Of a DNA stretch of 15,852 nt, positions 9,032-15,686 are shown in pieces. Numbering within the stretch: the stretch's first letter is position 1; every line of letters starts with the position of its first letter. Below the pieces are notes generated by a model. It made no database searches and had not been told where the DNA came from. It saw nothing but the letters and a program-made list of their open reading frames with translations. The DNA comes from JBBDNV01 sp040877415 (GTDB lineage Bacteria > Planctomycetota > Planctomycetia > Pirellulales > PALSA-1355): NCBI GenBank assembly GCA_040877415.1, contig JBBDNV010000141.1, positions 1-15,852 of the forward strand, given 5' to 3'. Made by a program: the position numbers and the translations under genes.

Positions 9032-10087
9032 TTATGAAGCATCGGGCACGGCGACGCCCAACTGCCCGGCGAGCTTGACCAGTTCGCCCCAGTTGCCGTC
9101 GTCAATGGGAATGCCAGAGGCGGCGCGTTTTTTGAGCATGCGGCGCTCGGGATCGCCGGGAAGCAGGATTTCCTCGGCCCCCTCGATCCGCGGACAACCG
9201 CGCACGAATTCGGCCAGGGCGCTGACCTCGCGGGCAAAGTGTTCGGCGCCGCCCAGTTGGGCCGGATCGATCACGAGCATGAACACGCAGTTGCCGATCT
9301 GATTGATGGGCACCTCGCGAATGCAGACGCCGCCGGAGAGCGCCCCGGCGAAGATTTCGATCATGAGCCCCAGCCCAAAACCTTTGTAGGCCTGATCGCC
9401 GCCCATCGGCCGAATGGTGCCGGGCGGATTTCCGTAAAGCACATGGGGATCGTTCGTGGGCCGGCCTTGGGGGTCCAACAACCAGCCGTCGGGACAGAGC
9501 TCGCCGGCGATGCGCTTGATGCGCACCTTGCCCTCGGCCGTGGCGCTGGTGCCGAAATCCAAAATCAAGGGACCGCCGGCGGCCGGCGCTCCGATGGCCA
9601 GCGGATTGGTGCCCAATCGCGGCGATTTGCCCCCGGGGGGCGCAACGCGCCGGGCATGCCCGTGCGTGTTGACCATCACCATCGAGACCAGGCCGGCATC
9701 GGCCGCCATTTCACAGTATTCGCCCAGGCGGCCGATGTGGCACGAGCGCACCAGCGTGCCGATCGCGACGCCTGAAGCTTTGGCCATCTCGATGAGCATG
9801 CGCGTGAGCCGCCCGGCTTGGGTCTGTCCGAATCCCCAATGGGCGTCGCCGACAAAGATCGTGGGGGTGCGGCGGATGGCCGAGAGGTCGGCGCCGGGGA
9901 CCGCTTCGCCCTTGTTGCAGAATTCCAGATAGCTGGGGATGCGCATCACGCCGTGCGAATCGTGTCCGCGGAGGTTTGCGCCGACGAGGCTCGTGGCCAC
10001 TAGCGCCGCTTCGTCCTTTCCCAGCCCGCCGGCGGAAAGCAATCGAATCGCAAAATCCTGCAAGGTGTCGCTTCGCAGCGTGGGCAT
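9032..10087 (-). CDS. Ldh-family NAD(P)-dependent malate/lactate/ureidoglycolate dehydrogenase-type oxidoreductase
   Basis: 351 residues, the usual length of the LDH2/MDH2 family, which reduces or oxidises 2-oxo/2-hydroxy acids with NAD(P) and is unrelated to classical Rossmann lactate dehydrogenases. Diagnostic motifs: NLRGHDSHGVMR (38-49, with the family's conserved His and Arg), SCHIGRLGEY, HGHARRVAPPGG, NPLAIGAP, a Thr/Ala-rich turn before GKVR, and YKGFGLGLMIEIFAGALSG. No signal peptide, so cytoplasmic. The substrate (malate, lactate, ureidoglycolate, sulfolactate and others occur in the family) cannot be decided from the sequence. The ribosome site is weak (CGCGG only), but no better start is available. 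It stands alone, convergent with the protease gene and divergent from the small secreted protein at 10235; I found no clear promoter for it. Confidence 0.9.
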   Translation of the reverse strand: MPTLRSDTLQDFAIRLLSAGGLGKDEAALVATSLVGANLRGHDSHGVMRIPSYLEFCNKGEAVPGADLSAIRRTPTIFVGDAHWGFGQTQAGRLTRMLIEMAKASGVAIGTLVRSCHIGRLGEYCEMAADAGLVSMVMVNTHGHARRVAPPGGKSPRLGTNPLAIGAPAAGGPLILDFGTSATAEGKVRIKRIAGELCPDGWLLDPQGRPTNDPHVLYGNPPGTIRPMGGDQAYKGFGLGLMIEIFAGALSGGVCIREVPINQIGNCVFMLVIDPAQLGGAEHFAREVSALAEFVRGCPRIEGAEEILLPGDPERRMLKKRAASGIPIDDGNWGELVKLAGQLGVAVPDAS

Positions 10088-10234
10088 CGTTTTACCGCGG
10101 GGTCTTGCACGTCGTAGGGATTGTTCGGTCGAACTATCGTAACCGGCCGAAAGTTCGATTGGCTAGTCTATCGCCGGGCGGGCTAAGCTTGAAATGAAGG
10201 ATTCCAGGCATGTAAATTCCACAAGGAGTCGTCG

Positions 10235-10810
10235 ATGACTTCGAACGACACAAGTTTGCTTTGCCGAGTGGCCGGCGCCGTCTTCGTGTTGGGTTTATTG
10301 CTCGAGGGCGCGGCCGCCCGTGCGGGCGAATGGTTTGACCTCGACGACAAGGCCCTGGCGACGTTCGATTTCGAGGGGATGACGCTCGCCACCAGCGCGG
10401 TGGAATTCGAGCAGCAGTTTCCAGACGCCAAGCGCGATCGCGAGCCAGTCGACGAGGAGATCGGGCTGGAATGCTACGAGGTCCGCGATTTGAAAAACGC
10501 CGACGTCGCGCGGTTCTACTTCTGCGACGGCCGGCTCTACCAGCTCGAAATCGGCTACAACCTCGCCCGGGTCGAAAAACTGGGGGGCATGCAGGCCGTG
10601 CTGCAAAAGCTCGTCGACACGTGGGGGCCGGCCGATCATGCCGGCGAGTCGCGCTGGACCTGGCAACGGCCGATGTACAAGCGCCGGGCCGATTTCTACG
10701 CCTGGCCCGAGCGAGCCCAACTGACGATCACCGACATGGCCTGGATGCCCGTCGTGGCGCAGCGCCTCAAGCGCCAGGATGAAAAGCAACGGCCGGACCT
10801 TGGGTTTTGA
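10235..10810 (+). CDS. Small secreted protein of unknown function
   Basis: 191 residues with a textbook AAGGAG 6 nt before the ATG. A signal peptide is visible (hydrophobic residues about 11-24, cleavage near the AARA-GEW junction at about 31). The mature part, about 160 residues, looks like a compact alpha/beta domain: strands with alternating aromatics (CYEVRDL, ARFYFCDGRLYQLEIGYN), a helix (KLGGMQAVLQKLVDTWGP), then WTWQRPMYKRRADFYAWP. The last 15 residues are charged. I recognise no named family; the layout resembles small periplasmic proteins found in planctomycetes. It has its own upstream region of 147 nt, shared with the divergent oxidoreductase gene, and a weak CCAG/CTGG hairpin with five T at 10835-10852 downstream. 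Confidence 0.75.
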   Translation: MTSNDTSLLCRVAGAVFVLGLLLEGAAARAGEWFDLDDKALATFDFEGMTLATSAVEFEQQFPDAKRDREPVDEEIGLECYEVRDLKNADVARFYFCDGRLYQLEIGYNLARVEKLGGMQAVLQKLVDTWGPADHAGESRWTWQRPMYKRRADFYAWPERAQLTITDMAWMPVVAQRLKRQDEKQRPDLGF

Positions 10811-10905
10811 CTGTAAAGACGGCCATTGTTCCAGCCAGCACGCCTGGTTTTTGCAGCTTCGCACACCTGCAATCGTGCAAATGCACAAGCTCGTTCAATT
10901 TGCTA

Positions 10906-10933
10906 TTGTCCACGGCGTCCGCCGTGCTACACT
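10906..10933 (+). promoter_or_regulatory. Sigma70-like promoter upstream of the helicase leader
   Basis: TTGTCC (10906-10911), a 16-nt spacer and TACACT (10928-10933) with an extended -10 TG at 10925-10926. The start would be near 10940. The -10 TGnTACACT matches the one proposed at 1653-1661. Confidence 0.55.
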
Positions 10934-10939
10934 TGCTGA

Positions 10940-11100
10940 TGTAAAGATGTTTCGAGAGCGGCTGGTTGCGAACCGGTCGTCTTAATGAGTGTGGAGCCGA
11001 TTGTCCTGGCGAAAGCACGCGAAAGCGGCCGCCGGACCTCTTGTTCGGTAACCCACGATTAGATCTCGTCACACTTTAGTGGTAGACGAGATTTTCTTTT
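10940..11100 (+). ncRNA. Putative structured small RNA or attenuated leader
   Basis: Bounded by a promoter (10906-10933) and an intrinsic terminator (11063-11100), giving a predicted transcript of about 160 nt with no convincing reading frame. Visible folds include an 8-bp hairpin GGCTGGTT/AACCGGTC with a GCG loop (two G-U pairs). A longer rod near 10990-11055 is built from GTCC(T)GGC/GCCGGAC, flanked by CCGA/TCGG and capped by a GCGAAAGC tetraloop hairpin. The 5' segment CGAGA could pair with TCTCG in the terminator stem, a possible antiterminator. I compared it by eye with the core motifs of SRP RNA, tmRNA, RNase P and common riboswitches and found no match. It could be a free small RNA or the first part of the helicase 5' leader. 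Confidence 0.4.
11063..11100 (+). terminator. Intrinsic terminator within the helicase upstream region
   Basis: Perfect 8-bp stem ATCTCGTC/GACGAGAT (11063-11070 and 11085-11092) with an inner CAC/GTG pair around TTTA, followed by TTTTCTTTT. It ends transcription about 220 nt before the helicase ATG. Confidence 0.75.
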
Positions 11101-11173
11101 CCACCATGCCGCCCGGGGTTTGAGCTTCGCGCTCGATCCTTCATGCCGCGGCCAACAACGAATGCCTTTGTTA

Positions 11174-11305
11174 TGCGGCTTCGCGGAGCCTCCGTTGGCG
11201 CGCACGTAGCGCGCCCGACCGCAGCCGCAGAGGGAAATACACGTTTTTGAGCGCGCTTGCGCGGAAAACAATCCGCTCACAAGCGCGCAGGTCTCATGGG
11301 AGACC
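11174..11305 (+). promoter_or_regulatory. Highly structured 5' region of the DEAD-box helicase gene
   Basis: Three perfect or near-perfect structures in tandem. First, a junction closed by TGCGGCT/AGCCGCA (11174-11180 and 11223-11229), enclosing GGCGCGC/GCGCGCC (11197-11203 and 11209-11215). Second, GCGCGCTTG/CAAGCGCGC (11251-11259 and 11280-11288), enclosing GCGG/CCGC. Third, GGTCTC/GAGACC (11290-11295 and 11300-11305), which ends just 3 nt before the GGGAGA ribosome site (11308-11313). Long folded leaders are known on cold-induced RNA helicase genes; a temperature or self-regulatory role here is inference. Confidence 0.5.
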
Positions 11306-11317
11306 AAGGGAGAATGC

Positions 11318-12637
11318 ATGACATTTGAAGATTTAGGATTGAATGCCGAGTTGCTCTTGGCCGTCAAGAGCGAAGGCTACAGCTCGCCGACGCCCATTCA
11401 ACGGCAGGCCATCGGCCACGTACTCGAAGGCCGCGATCTGTTGGGAGTGGCTCAGACCGGCACCGGCAAGACGGCCGCGTTCGCGCTGCCGATCTTGCAA
11501 CGCTTGGGCCGGGCGGGCGCAAAGCGCGGCATCGGCCGGGGCCGCCAGGCCCGCGTGCTGGTGCTCTCGCCCACGCGCGAACTGGCTATGCAAATCGCCG
11601 AGAGCTTCGCGACCTACGGCCGGCACACGCCCCTCGAGCAAGCGGTCGTATACGGCGGCGTCAGCCAGCATCCGCAAACCAAGGCCATTCGCGCGGGCGT
11701 CGACATTCTTGTGGCCACGCCGGGCCGTCTGCTGGACCTGATCGATCAGGGTCTGGTCAGGCTGGGCGGGATCGAGGTTTTGGTCGTGGACGAAGCCGAT
11801 CGCATGTTGGACATGGGGTTCATCCGCGACATTCGCAAAATCGTGGCGCGCGTGCCCGCGCGGCGGCAGACGCTTTTGTTCTCGGCCACCATGCCGGCGG
11901 ACATTCGCCAACTGGCCGACAGCATTTTGACCAACCCGGTGCGCGTGCAAGTCGCTGGCACGAGCGCCGCGGCCGACACCGTCGAACAGTCGGTCTACTT
12001 CGTCGAGAAGCGAAACAAGCCCGTGCTGCTTGCGCACCTGGTGCAAAAGCCCGAAATCACGCGAGCCCTCGTCTTCACGCGCACCAAGCACGGCGCCGAT
12101 AAGGTGGCCCGGCACCTGTCTCGCTCCGGCATTCGAGCCGAGGCGATCCACGGCAACAAGACTCAAGGCGCCCGGCAGCGCGCACTTGCGACCTTCAAAA
12201 GCGCGAAACCGCCGGTGCTGGTGGCCACCGATGTGGCGGCCCGAGGCTTGGATATCGACGACGTGTCGCACGTCATCAACTACGACTTGCCAAACGTGCC
12301 GGAAACGTACGTGCACCGCATCGGCCGCACCGGCCGCGCGGGAGCGGTGGGCATCGCCGTTTCCTTCTGCGCAGCCGATGAACGGGAGCACCTGCGGGAA
12401 ATCGAAAAACTGTTGCGCAAAAAGACCCCGGTGTCGAACGATCATCCCCCCTATCAACCGGCCAAGACGCCGGGGGCCGGACAAGCGAGAACGGCACGAA
12501 CCGATCGCGTCGACCGCGCGCCGGCGCGCAAACCGCACGGCGCCGGACCGGCTGACGAACGGCAGCGCTCGCGCCGCCGCAAGTTCACAGCCCAGAAGCC
12601 GAAAGCCAAACCGGCCGGCTACACCACGATGTGGTAA
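11318..12637 (+). CDS. rhlE: DEAD-box ATP-dependent RNA helicase, RhlE type
   Basis: 439 residues. The ATP-dependent RNA helicase core has all motifs in order: Q motif (SPTPIQ, Gln28), motif I AQTGTGKT (45-52), Ia PTREL (85-89), Ib TPGR (134-137), II DEAD (158-161), III SAT (189-191), IV VFTRT (252-256), V TDVAARGLD (304-312) and VI HRIGRTGR (333-340). The C-terminal 65 residues are Pro/Ala-rich and strongly basic (RSRRRKF, QKPKAKP), a usual RNA-binding tail. It would remodel RNA in the cytoplasm, in ribosome assembly, RNA decay or cold adaptation. RhlE assignment rests on the short core spacing and basic tail; other DEAD-box subfamilies are possible. GGGAGA stands 4 nt before the ATG, directly behind a hairpin. 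The leader is long and structured, which suggests post-transcriptional control. Confidence 0.93.
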   Translation: MTFEDLGLNAELLLAVKSEGYSSPTPIQRQAIGHVLEGRDLLGVAQTGTGKTAAFALPILQRLGRAGAKRGIGRGRQARVLVLSPTRELAMQIAESFATYGRHTPLEQAVVYGGVSQHPQTKAIRAGVDILVATPGRLLDLIDQGLVRLGGIEVLVVDEADRMLDMGFIRDIRKIVARVPARRQTLLFSATMPADIRQLADSILTNPVRVQVAGTSAAADTVEQSVYFVEKRNKPVLLAHLVQKPEITRALVFTRTKHGADKVARHLSRSGIRAEAIHGNKTQGARQRALATFKSAKPPVLVATDVAARGLDIDDVSHVINYDLPNVPETYVHRIGRTGRAGAVGIAVSFCAADEREHLREIEKLLRKKTPVSNDHPPYQPAKTPGAGQARTARTDRVDRAPARKPHGAGPADERQRSRRRKFTAQKPKAKPAGYTTMW

Positions 12638-12738
12638 GCCGACGTCAGGCAAGCACGCCGAGTCCTGGTGCAAGCAGCTCCCTAAAATCGAACTCCAAAT
12701 CGGCGCGGCGGATCGAGTCGCTCGAAGAAGGCCCGCGG

Positions 12739-12762
12739 CGGCGTGCGCCGGCGGCGTTTTTT
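12739..12762 (+). terminator. Weak terminator candidate after the helicase gene
   Basis: CGGCG-TG-CGCCG (12739-12750; realistically a 4-bp stem with a GTGC loop), then GCGGCG and six T (12757-12762). The gap between stem and T run makes this doubtful. Confidence 0.3.
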
Positions 12763-13147
12763 GGAATTGGGCAAAGAGAGTTTCGTCATCGCCGTCAACC
12801 CTGTTCCGAGGGAATGACACCGTCCCCAAAATCGCTCGACGACCCTGCCGCGCACCCACGTCATTGCCGAAAACGGCGAAAAAAGTCAACCACCTCGGTT
12901 TCGCACCCATGCGTCCGCCCGAGCACCGGGTTCCCCAAAGGTGGCTCATCAGCGGCATACCCGGCGCTTCGGCACCTCCGCCGTCGAAGAGATTTTGCGG
13001 GAGCGCAACCAGGGATTTGTATGGACCGGCGGGACTTGGCGAATCAGTCGCGCCGCCCTCGACATTCGCCCGCTCGGACACCCGAAATGATCGAAGCGTT
13101 GCTGGTGGCAACGCGTCTGGCGCATTTCCGGAAAGGGCCGCGGGGGG

Positions 13148-13176
13148 CCGACAGCGAGGCGGCGGGCGGTGATAAT
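13148..13176 (+). promoter_or_regulatory. Sigma70-like promoter for the isomerase-like gene
   Basis: CCGACA (13148-13153), a 17-nt spacer and GATAAT (13171-13176). The start would be near 13183, about 60 nt before the ATG at 13245. Confidence 0.5.
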
Positions 13177-13244
13177 GGATCGACGTCCGGCGATCGCTGG
13201 CGAAGCAAGAAAAATACACAACAACCCCAAGGGGAGAGTTTTGT

Positions 13245-14219
13245 ATGTCAGAACTCGATCGACGTCAGTTCGCCCGGCGGTCAGCTCGAATCGGGTTGGC
13301 CCTGGCCGCGGCGCCTCAACTTTGGTCCGGGCTGACCGCCGAAGCCGAACCGCCGGGCGAGACAACGTCGCCCAAACCGGCGCCGACGTTCGCGGCCTTT
13401 ACAGAGAGTTTTCAAAGCTGGCCGATCCCGAAGGTGTGCGAAAAGTTCAAGGCCATCGGGCTCGATGGTCTCGACCTGACGGTGCGGCCGGGCGGACACA
13501 TCGAGCCGGAGGATGCCAAAGCGAAACTGCCGGGCGCGGTCAAGGCGGCGCGCGACTGCGGCGTGCGGATCTCGATGCTCTCGACCGCCATCGTCGAGCC
13601 GGACAAAACGGCCGAAGCACTTCTGGCCACGGCCGGCGAACTGGGAATCGACCGCGTCAAGCTGGGCTACTTTCGGTACGAAGGTTTTGGCACGCTGGCC
13701 CAGCAGATCGCAGCCATCGGCAAGCAGCTTGCTGGCGTAGCGATGCTCGCGGCGAAACATCGGGTCTTGCCGTGCGTTCACATCCACTCGGGCGACACCA
13801 TACCCGGCAGCGGCCCGATCGCGTACCTGCTTTTGAAAGATCTCGATCCCAAACTGGTAGGCGCGTACGTCGATCCGATGCACATGACGATCGAGGGGGG
13901 CAATGACGGCTGGCGGCAAGGGCTCGATCTGTTGGCGCCCTGGATCGCCATTTCGTCGCTAAAGAACTGCAAATGGATCACCACCGGGCGCGACGCGCAC
14001 GGGCAGGCGCAATGGGCCACTCGCAAATGTCCGCTGGCCGACGGCGTGGCGAAGATGCCGCAGTACATCGCAACGCTCGACAAGCTGGGCTACCACGGCC
14101 TCTTCACCCTGCACAGCGAATACAGCGACGGCAATAGCTGGAAGGTGCTCAACGTCGACGAGTGCTTGGAACAGACGCGGCTCGATCTGGAGTACGTGAA
14201 GAAGATTCTCCAGTCGTAA
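13245..14219 (+). CDS. Tat-exported sugar phosphate isomerase/epimerase-like TIM-barrel protein
   Basis: 324 residues, preceded by AAGGGGAGAG 6 nt before the ATG. The N-terminus MSELDRRQFARRSARIGLALAAAP is a twin-arginine signal, so the protein would be exported folded. The rest (about 48-322) is a xylose-isomerase-like/AP endonuclease 2-type TIM barrel. Candidate metal ligands are in VHIHSGD (His179, His181), VDPMHM (Asp210, His213) and TLHSEY (His290, Glu292); GFRYEG-like strand ends are also seen. The family isomerises or epimerises sugars or related compounds using divalent metal. Exported members are abundant in planctomycetes, and their substrates are mostly unknown. The gene appears to be transcribed alone from 13148-13176; the next gene is convergent and only 26 bases away, with just a weak hairpin between. 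Confidence 0.87.
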   Translation: MSELDRRQFARRSARIGLALAAAPQLWSGLTAEAEPPGETTSPKPAPTFAAFTESFQSWPIPKVCEKFKAIGLDGLDLTVRPGGHIEPEDAKAKLPGAVKAARDCGVRISMLSTAIVEPDKTAEALLATAGELGIDRVKLGYFRYEGFGTLAQQIAAIGKQLAGVAMLAAKHRVLPCVHIHSGDTIPGSGPIAYLLLKDLDPKLVGAYVDPMHMTIEGGNDGWRQGLDLLAPWIAISSLKNCKWITTGRDAHGQAQWATRKCPLADGVAKMPQYIATLDKLGYHGLFTLHSEYSDGNSWKVLNVDECLEQTRLDLEYVKKILQS

Positions 14220-14245
14220 GCAGTCTCTGCCGGGCAGACGGGGGG

Positions 14246-14785
14246 TCAATCGGCCGCGGTGACGATGATTTCCAATTGCCTGTCGGGAAAGTCAACGCGC
14301 GTTTTCTCGCCAAGTCGAACGCGCTCGAGCACTTGTTTCTTGACCGAGCCGGTGCGCACCGACTGGTAGGGTCCGTTCTCGGCGACCTTGTCGATCTTCT
14401 GTCGTTCGGCAGCCAGGTCCAGCAGGACCTGGTCCAGCGCCTCCGTACCGGTCACCTTGACGTCGATCGATACGCCTTCGGTGACGACGCGGATGGCGGG
14501 CGATTTGATTCCCAGGGCGACCGTTTCGCCGATCACGAACGGAGTTTGCGTATGATCGAGCACGTTGGCCGTTTGACCGTCGCGCACGCGCACCCTGGGG
14601 GCCGAGTATAGCGTCTTGGCCTCGATAAAACGGATGGCAACCATGTATTCGCGCGGCCCATCGGGCGTGGCAAGTTGGCGGGCCGCGTCGCGGACTGGAC
14701 CGCCCGGCTCGTCGGCCACGAGGACCGCGTGCCAGGCAAGAAACAGGCCGGCCACGATGATCAACGTAGGACACGTGCGCGCCAT
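14246..14785 (-). CDS. Small secreted protein of unknown function
   Basis: 179 residues from the ATG at 14785. The frame is open to 15052, but that part contains the promoter at 14827-14854. Two ATGs lie close together: the one at 14791 is only 2 nt from AAGGAG, while that at 14785 is at 8 nt, so I chose the latter. A signal peptide (MARTCPTLIIVAGLFLAWHA, cleavage near VLVADE) is clear. The mature part starts with a helix, then REYMVAIRFIEAKTLYSAPRVRV and repeated beta-like strands (PFVIGETVALGIKSPAIRV, GVSIDVKVTG), a charged helix with LDLAAERQKIDKV, and ends RQLEIIVTAAD. The alternation faintly recalls secretin-type beta domains, but I cannot assign a family. Confidence 0.72.
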   Translation of the reverse strand: MARTCPTLIIVAGLFLAWHAVLVADEPGGPVRDAARQLATPDGPREYMVAIRFIEAKTLYSAPRVRVRDGQTANVLDHTQTPFVIGETVALGIKSPAIRVVTEGVSIDVKVTGTEALDQVLLDLAAERQKIDKVAENGPYQSVRTGSVKKQVLERVRLGEKTRVDFPDRQLEIIVTAAD

Positions 14786-14826
14786 GGTCATGTCTCCTTG
14801 CTCCGAAATGTTCGAATGGGGGCGTG

Positions 14827-14854
14827 AGTATAGCGAGCCCGCAGACCTGGTCAA
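14827..14854 (-). promoter_or_regulatory. Strong sigma70-like promoter for the small secreted protein
   Basis: On the minus strand TTGACC (14849-14854), a 16-nt spacer and TATACT (14827-14832). The start would be near 14820, about 35 nt before the chosen ATG. Confidence 0.7.
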
Positions 14855-14923
14855 CGGCAAAGTGATCCGTGCTGAGCCAATGGCATTAGCGTCGGAATCT
14901 CCACCTGGACCAACCCTCCGTGA

Positions 14924-14951
14924 TTGACCACGTTGCGTCGCGGGGTAGAAT
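14924..14951 (+). promoter_or_regulatory. Strong sigma70-like promoter for the Cys4 protein
   Basis: TTGACC (14924-14929), a 16-nt spacer and TAGAAT (14946-14951). The start would be near 14958, about 19 nt before the ATG at 14977. It has the same -35 and spacing as the divergent promoter at 14827-14854. Confidence 0.7.
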
Positions 14952-14976
14952 CTATGTGTCACACTGGAGCGCTGCA

Positions 14977-15339
14977 ATGGCTCGTTTGCCTGCCATCCAA
15001 ACTGCCGCAGATCTGGAGCAGATGCATGCCGTCTATCGGCAAGGAGGAGCAAATCGCGCCATGGCTCCCCACGTTATCTATCGAGACGCGCCGTGCCCTC
15101 ACGAGGGTTGCCAGCAGAATTTGCACGCAATCGATTTTCGTTTGGAGGCATTCGGACGCGATGTGCATGATCCGCTCGTGCGCGCCTGGTGGGACGACAC
15201 GGGTTTTGCCGGCCGCTGTCCGACATGCAACCGCTGGATTCATTTCATGATTCGCGAGAAGCGGGCGATTGACGACGACGCGGCCCGCGAGCTGCCGCAA
15301 CTGCCGGCCAATTGGGCCAGCGAAGCGGTCATTCTGTGA
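14977..15339 (+). CDS. Small Cys4 (probable zinc-binding) cytoplasmic protein
   Basis: 120 residues from the ATG at 14977, with GGAG 7 nt upstream. An upstream in-frame ATG at 14920 precedes the promoter and is rejected. No signal peptide or membrane segment. Two cysteine pairs, C40-x4-C45 (APCPHEGC) and C81-x2-C84 (RCPTC), lie 35 residues apart and could form a zinc ribbon. The intervening part (NLHAIDFRLEAFGRDVHDPLVRAWW) is amphipathic. The C-terminal 30 residues are acidic and helical. I recognise no named family; a small DNA-, RNA- or protein-binding zinc protein is a reasonable guess only. It is transcribed alone from 14924-14951 and ends at the bidirectional terminator shared with the rRNA operon. 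Confidence 0.72.
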   Translation: MARLPAIQTAADLEQMHAVYRQGGANRAMAPHVIYRDAPCPHEGCQQNLHAIDFRLEAFGRDVHDPLVRAWWDDTGFAGRCPTCNRWIHFMIREKRAIDDDAARELPQLPANWASEAVIL

Positions 15340-15396
15340 CGCGCGACAATCACGGCCCGTCGCCGGTGGCTCCGGGCTAAACGGATGGCGCGACAA

Positions 15397-15437
15397 AAAA
15401 ACCCCGGCGGATCCTGTGCGGACCCGGCGGGGTTTTT
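15397..15437. terminator. Bidirectional terminator between the Cys4 gene and the rRNA operon
   Basis: 18-nt arms (15397-15414 and 15420-15437) pair with two mismatches, with a 5-nt loop TGTGC. Both ends carry A/T runs: on the plus strand the stem ends in TTTTT, and on the minus strand in TTTTT plus further T. It lies 8 nt beyond the 5S 3' end and about 58 nt beyond the Cys4 stop, so it can serve both. Confidence 0.85.
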
Positions 15438-15445
15438 GTGAAAAA

Positions 15446-15552
15446 TCCGGCGATACCTACTCTCGCACTTTTGGTACTACCATCGGCTCTGAAAGCTTAA
15501 CTACCGTGTTCGGAATGGGAACGGGTGTGACCTTTCAGATGTCGTCACCGGA
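15446..15552 (-). rRNA. rrf: 5S ribosomal RNA
   Basis: Minus strand, 107 nt between perfectly paired ends (TCCGGTGA ... TCGCCGGA), the 5S helix I. Conserved 5S elements are readable: CACACCCGTTCCCATTCCGA, ACACGG, AGCTTTCAG and the final GGTAGTACC and GAGAGTAGG. It is shorter than the usual bacterial 115-120 nt; planctomycete 5S rRNAs are known to be short, near 110 nt. It follows 23S in the same operon and is ended by the terminator at 15397-15437. Confidence 0.95.
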
Positions 15553-15558
15553 AAGGGC

Positions 15559-15589
15559 CGCCCAGGGCCGACTGTGAGGCTCCTGGGCG
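15559..15589 (-). other. Hairpin in the 23S-5S spacer, probable rRNA processing site
   Basis: CGCCCAGG/CCTGGGCG (15559-15566 and 15582-15589) extended by GCC/GGC inside, with one bulged base. It begins 7 nt before the 5S 5' end in the precursor. Such double-stranded stems are usual RNase cleavage places; this is inference from position. Confidence 0.5.
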
Positions 15590-15686
15590 ACTAATGGTTT
15601 TTGCAAGGAGTGGATCGAGGATTTTTTTCCTGGGCTCGTTGGCCATTTGAATCGAGACGCGTCTTTTTGGAAGAGCGTTGGATATA

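Larger units (their letters stand above)
12638..13244. other. Gene-poor 600-base gap between helicase and isomerase-like genes
   Basis: No reading frame here looks coding: the long frames crossing it are extensions of shadows of the helicase gene. It contains a weak terminator candidate (12739-12762), a short inverted sequence GGGAATGACACCGTCCC at 12810-12825 of the kind seen in dispersed repeats, and the promoter of the next gene (13148-13176). Otherwise I see nothing in it. Confidence 0.5.

Noticed and set aside
10189..10218. TTGAAA-18-TAAATT as promoter of the gene at 10235
   Set aside because: The start point would fall inside the ribosome-binding site at 10223-10228, leaving no usable leader.
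10940..11100. SRP RNA, 6S RNA, tmRNA or RNase P RNA
   Set aside because: None of the conserved core motifs of these RNAs is visible, only a rod-like fold and loops.
13021..13090. ATG frame starting MDRRDLANQS, resembling the twin-arginine start of the next gene
   Set aside because: Resemblance is limited to a few residues, and the frame shows no domain and no ribosome site; coincidence is more likely than a decayed duplicate.
11333..13219. 628-residue minus-strand open frame opposite the helicase
   Set aside because: It is the antisense shadow of a complete DEAD-box helicase with all motifs; the product has no domain and biased composition from high GC.
14786..15052. Longer N-terminus for the minus-strand secreted protein
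   Set aside because: It covers a strong promoter (14827-14854) and would bury the signal peptide 89 residues in.
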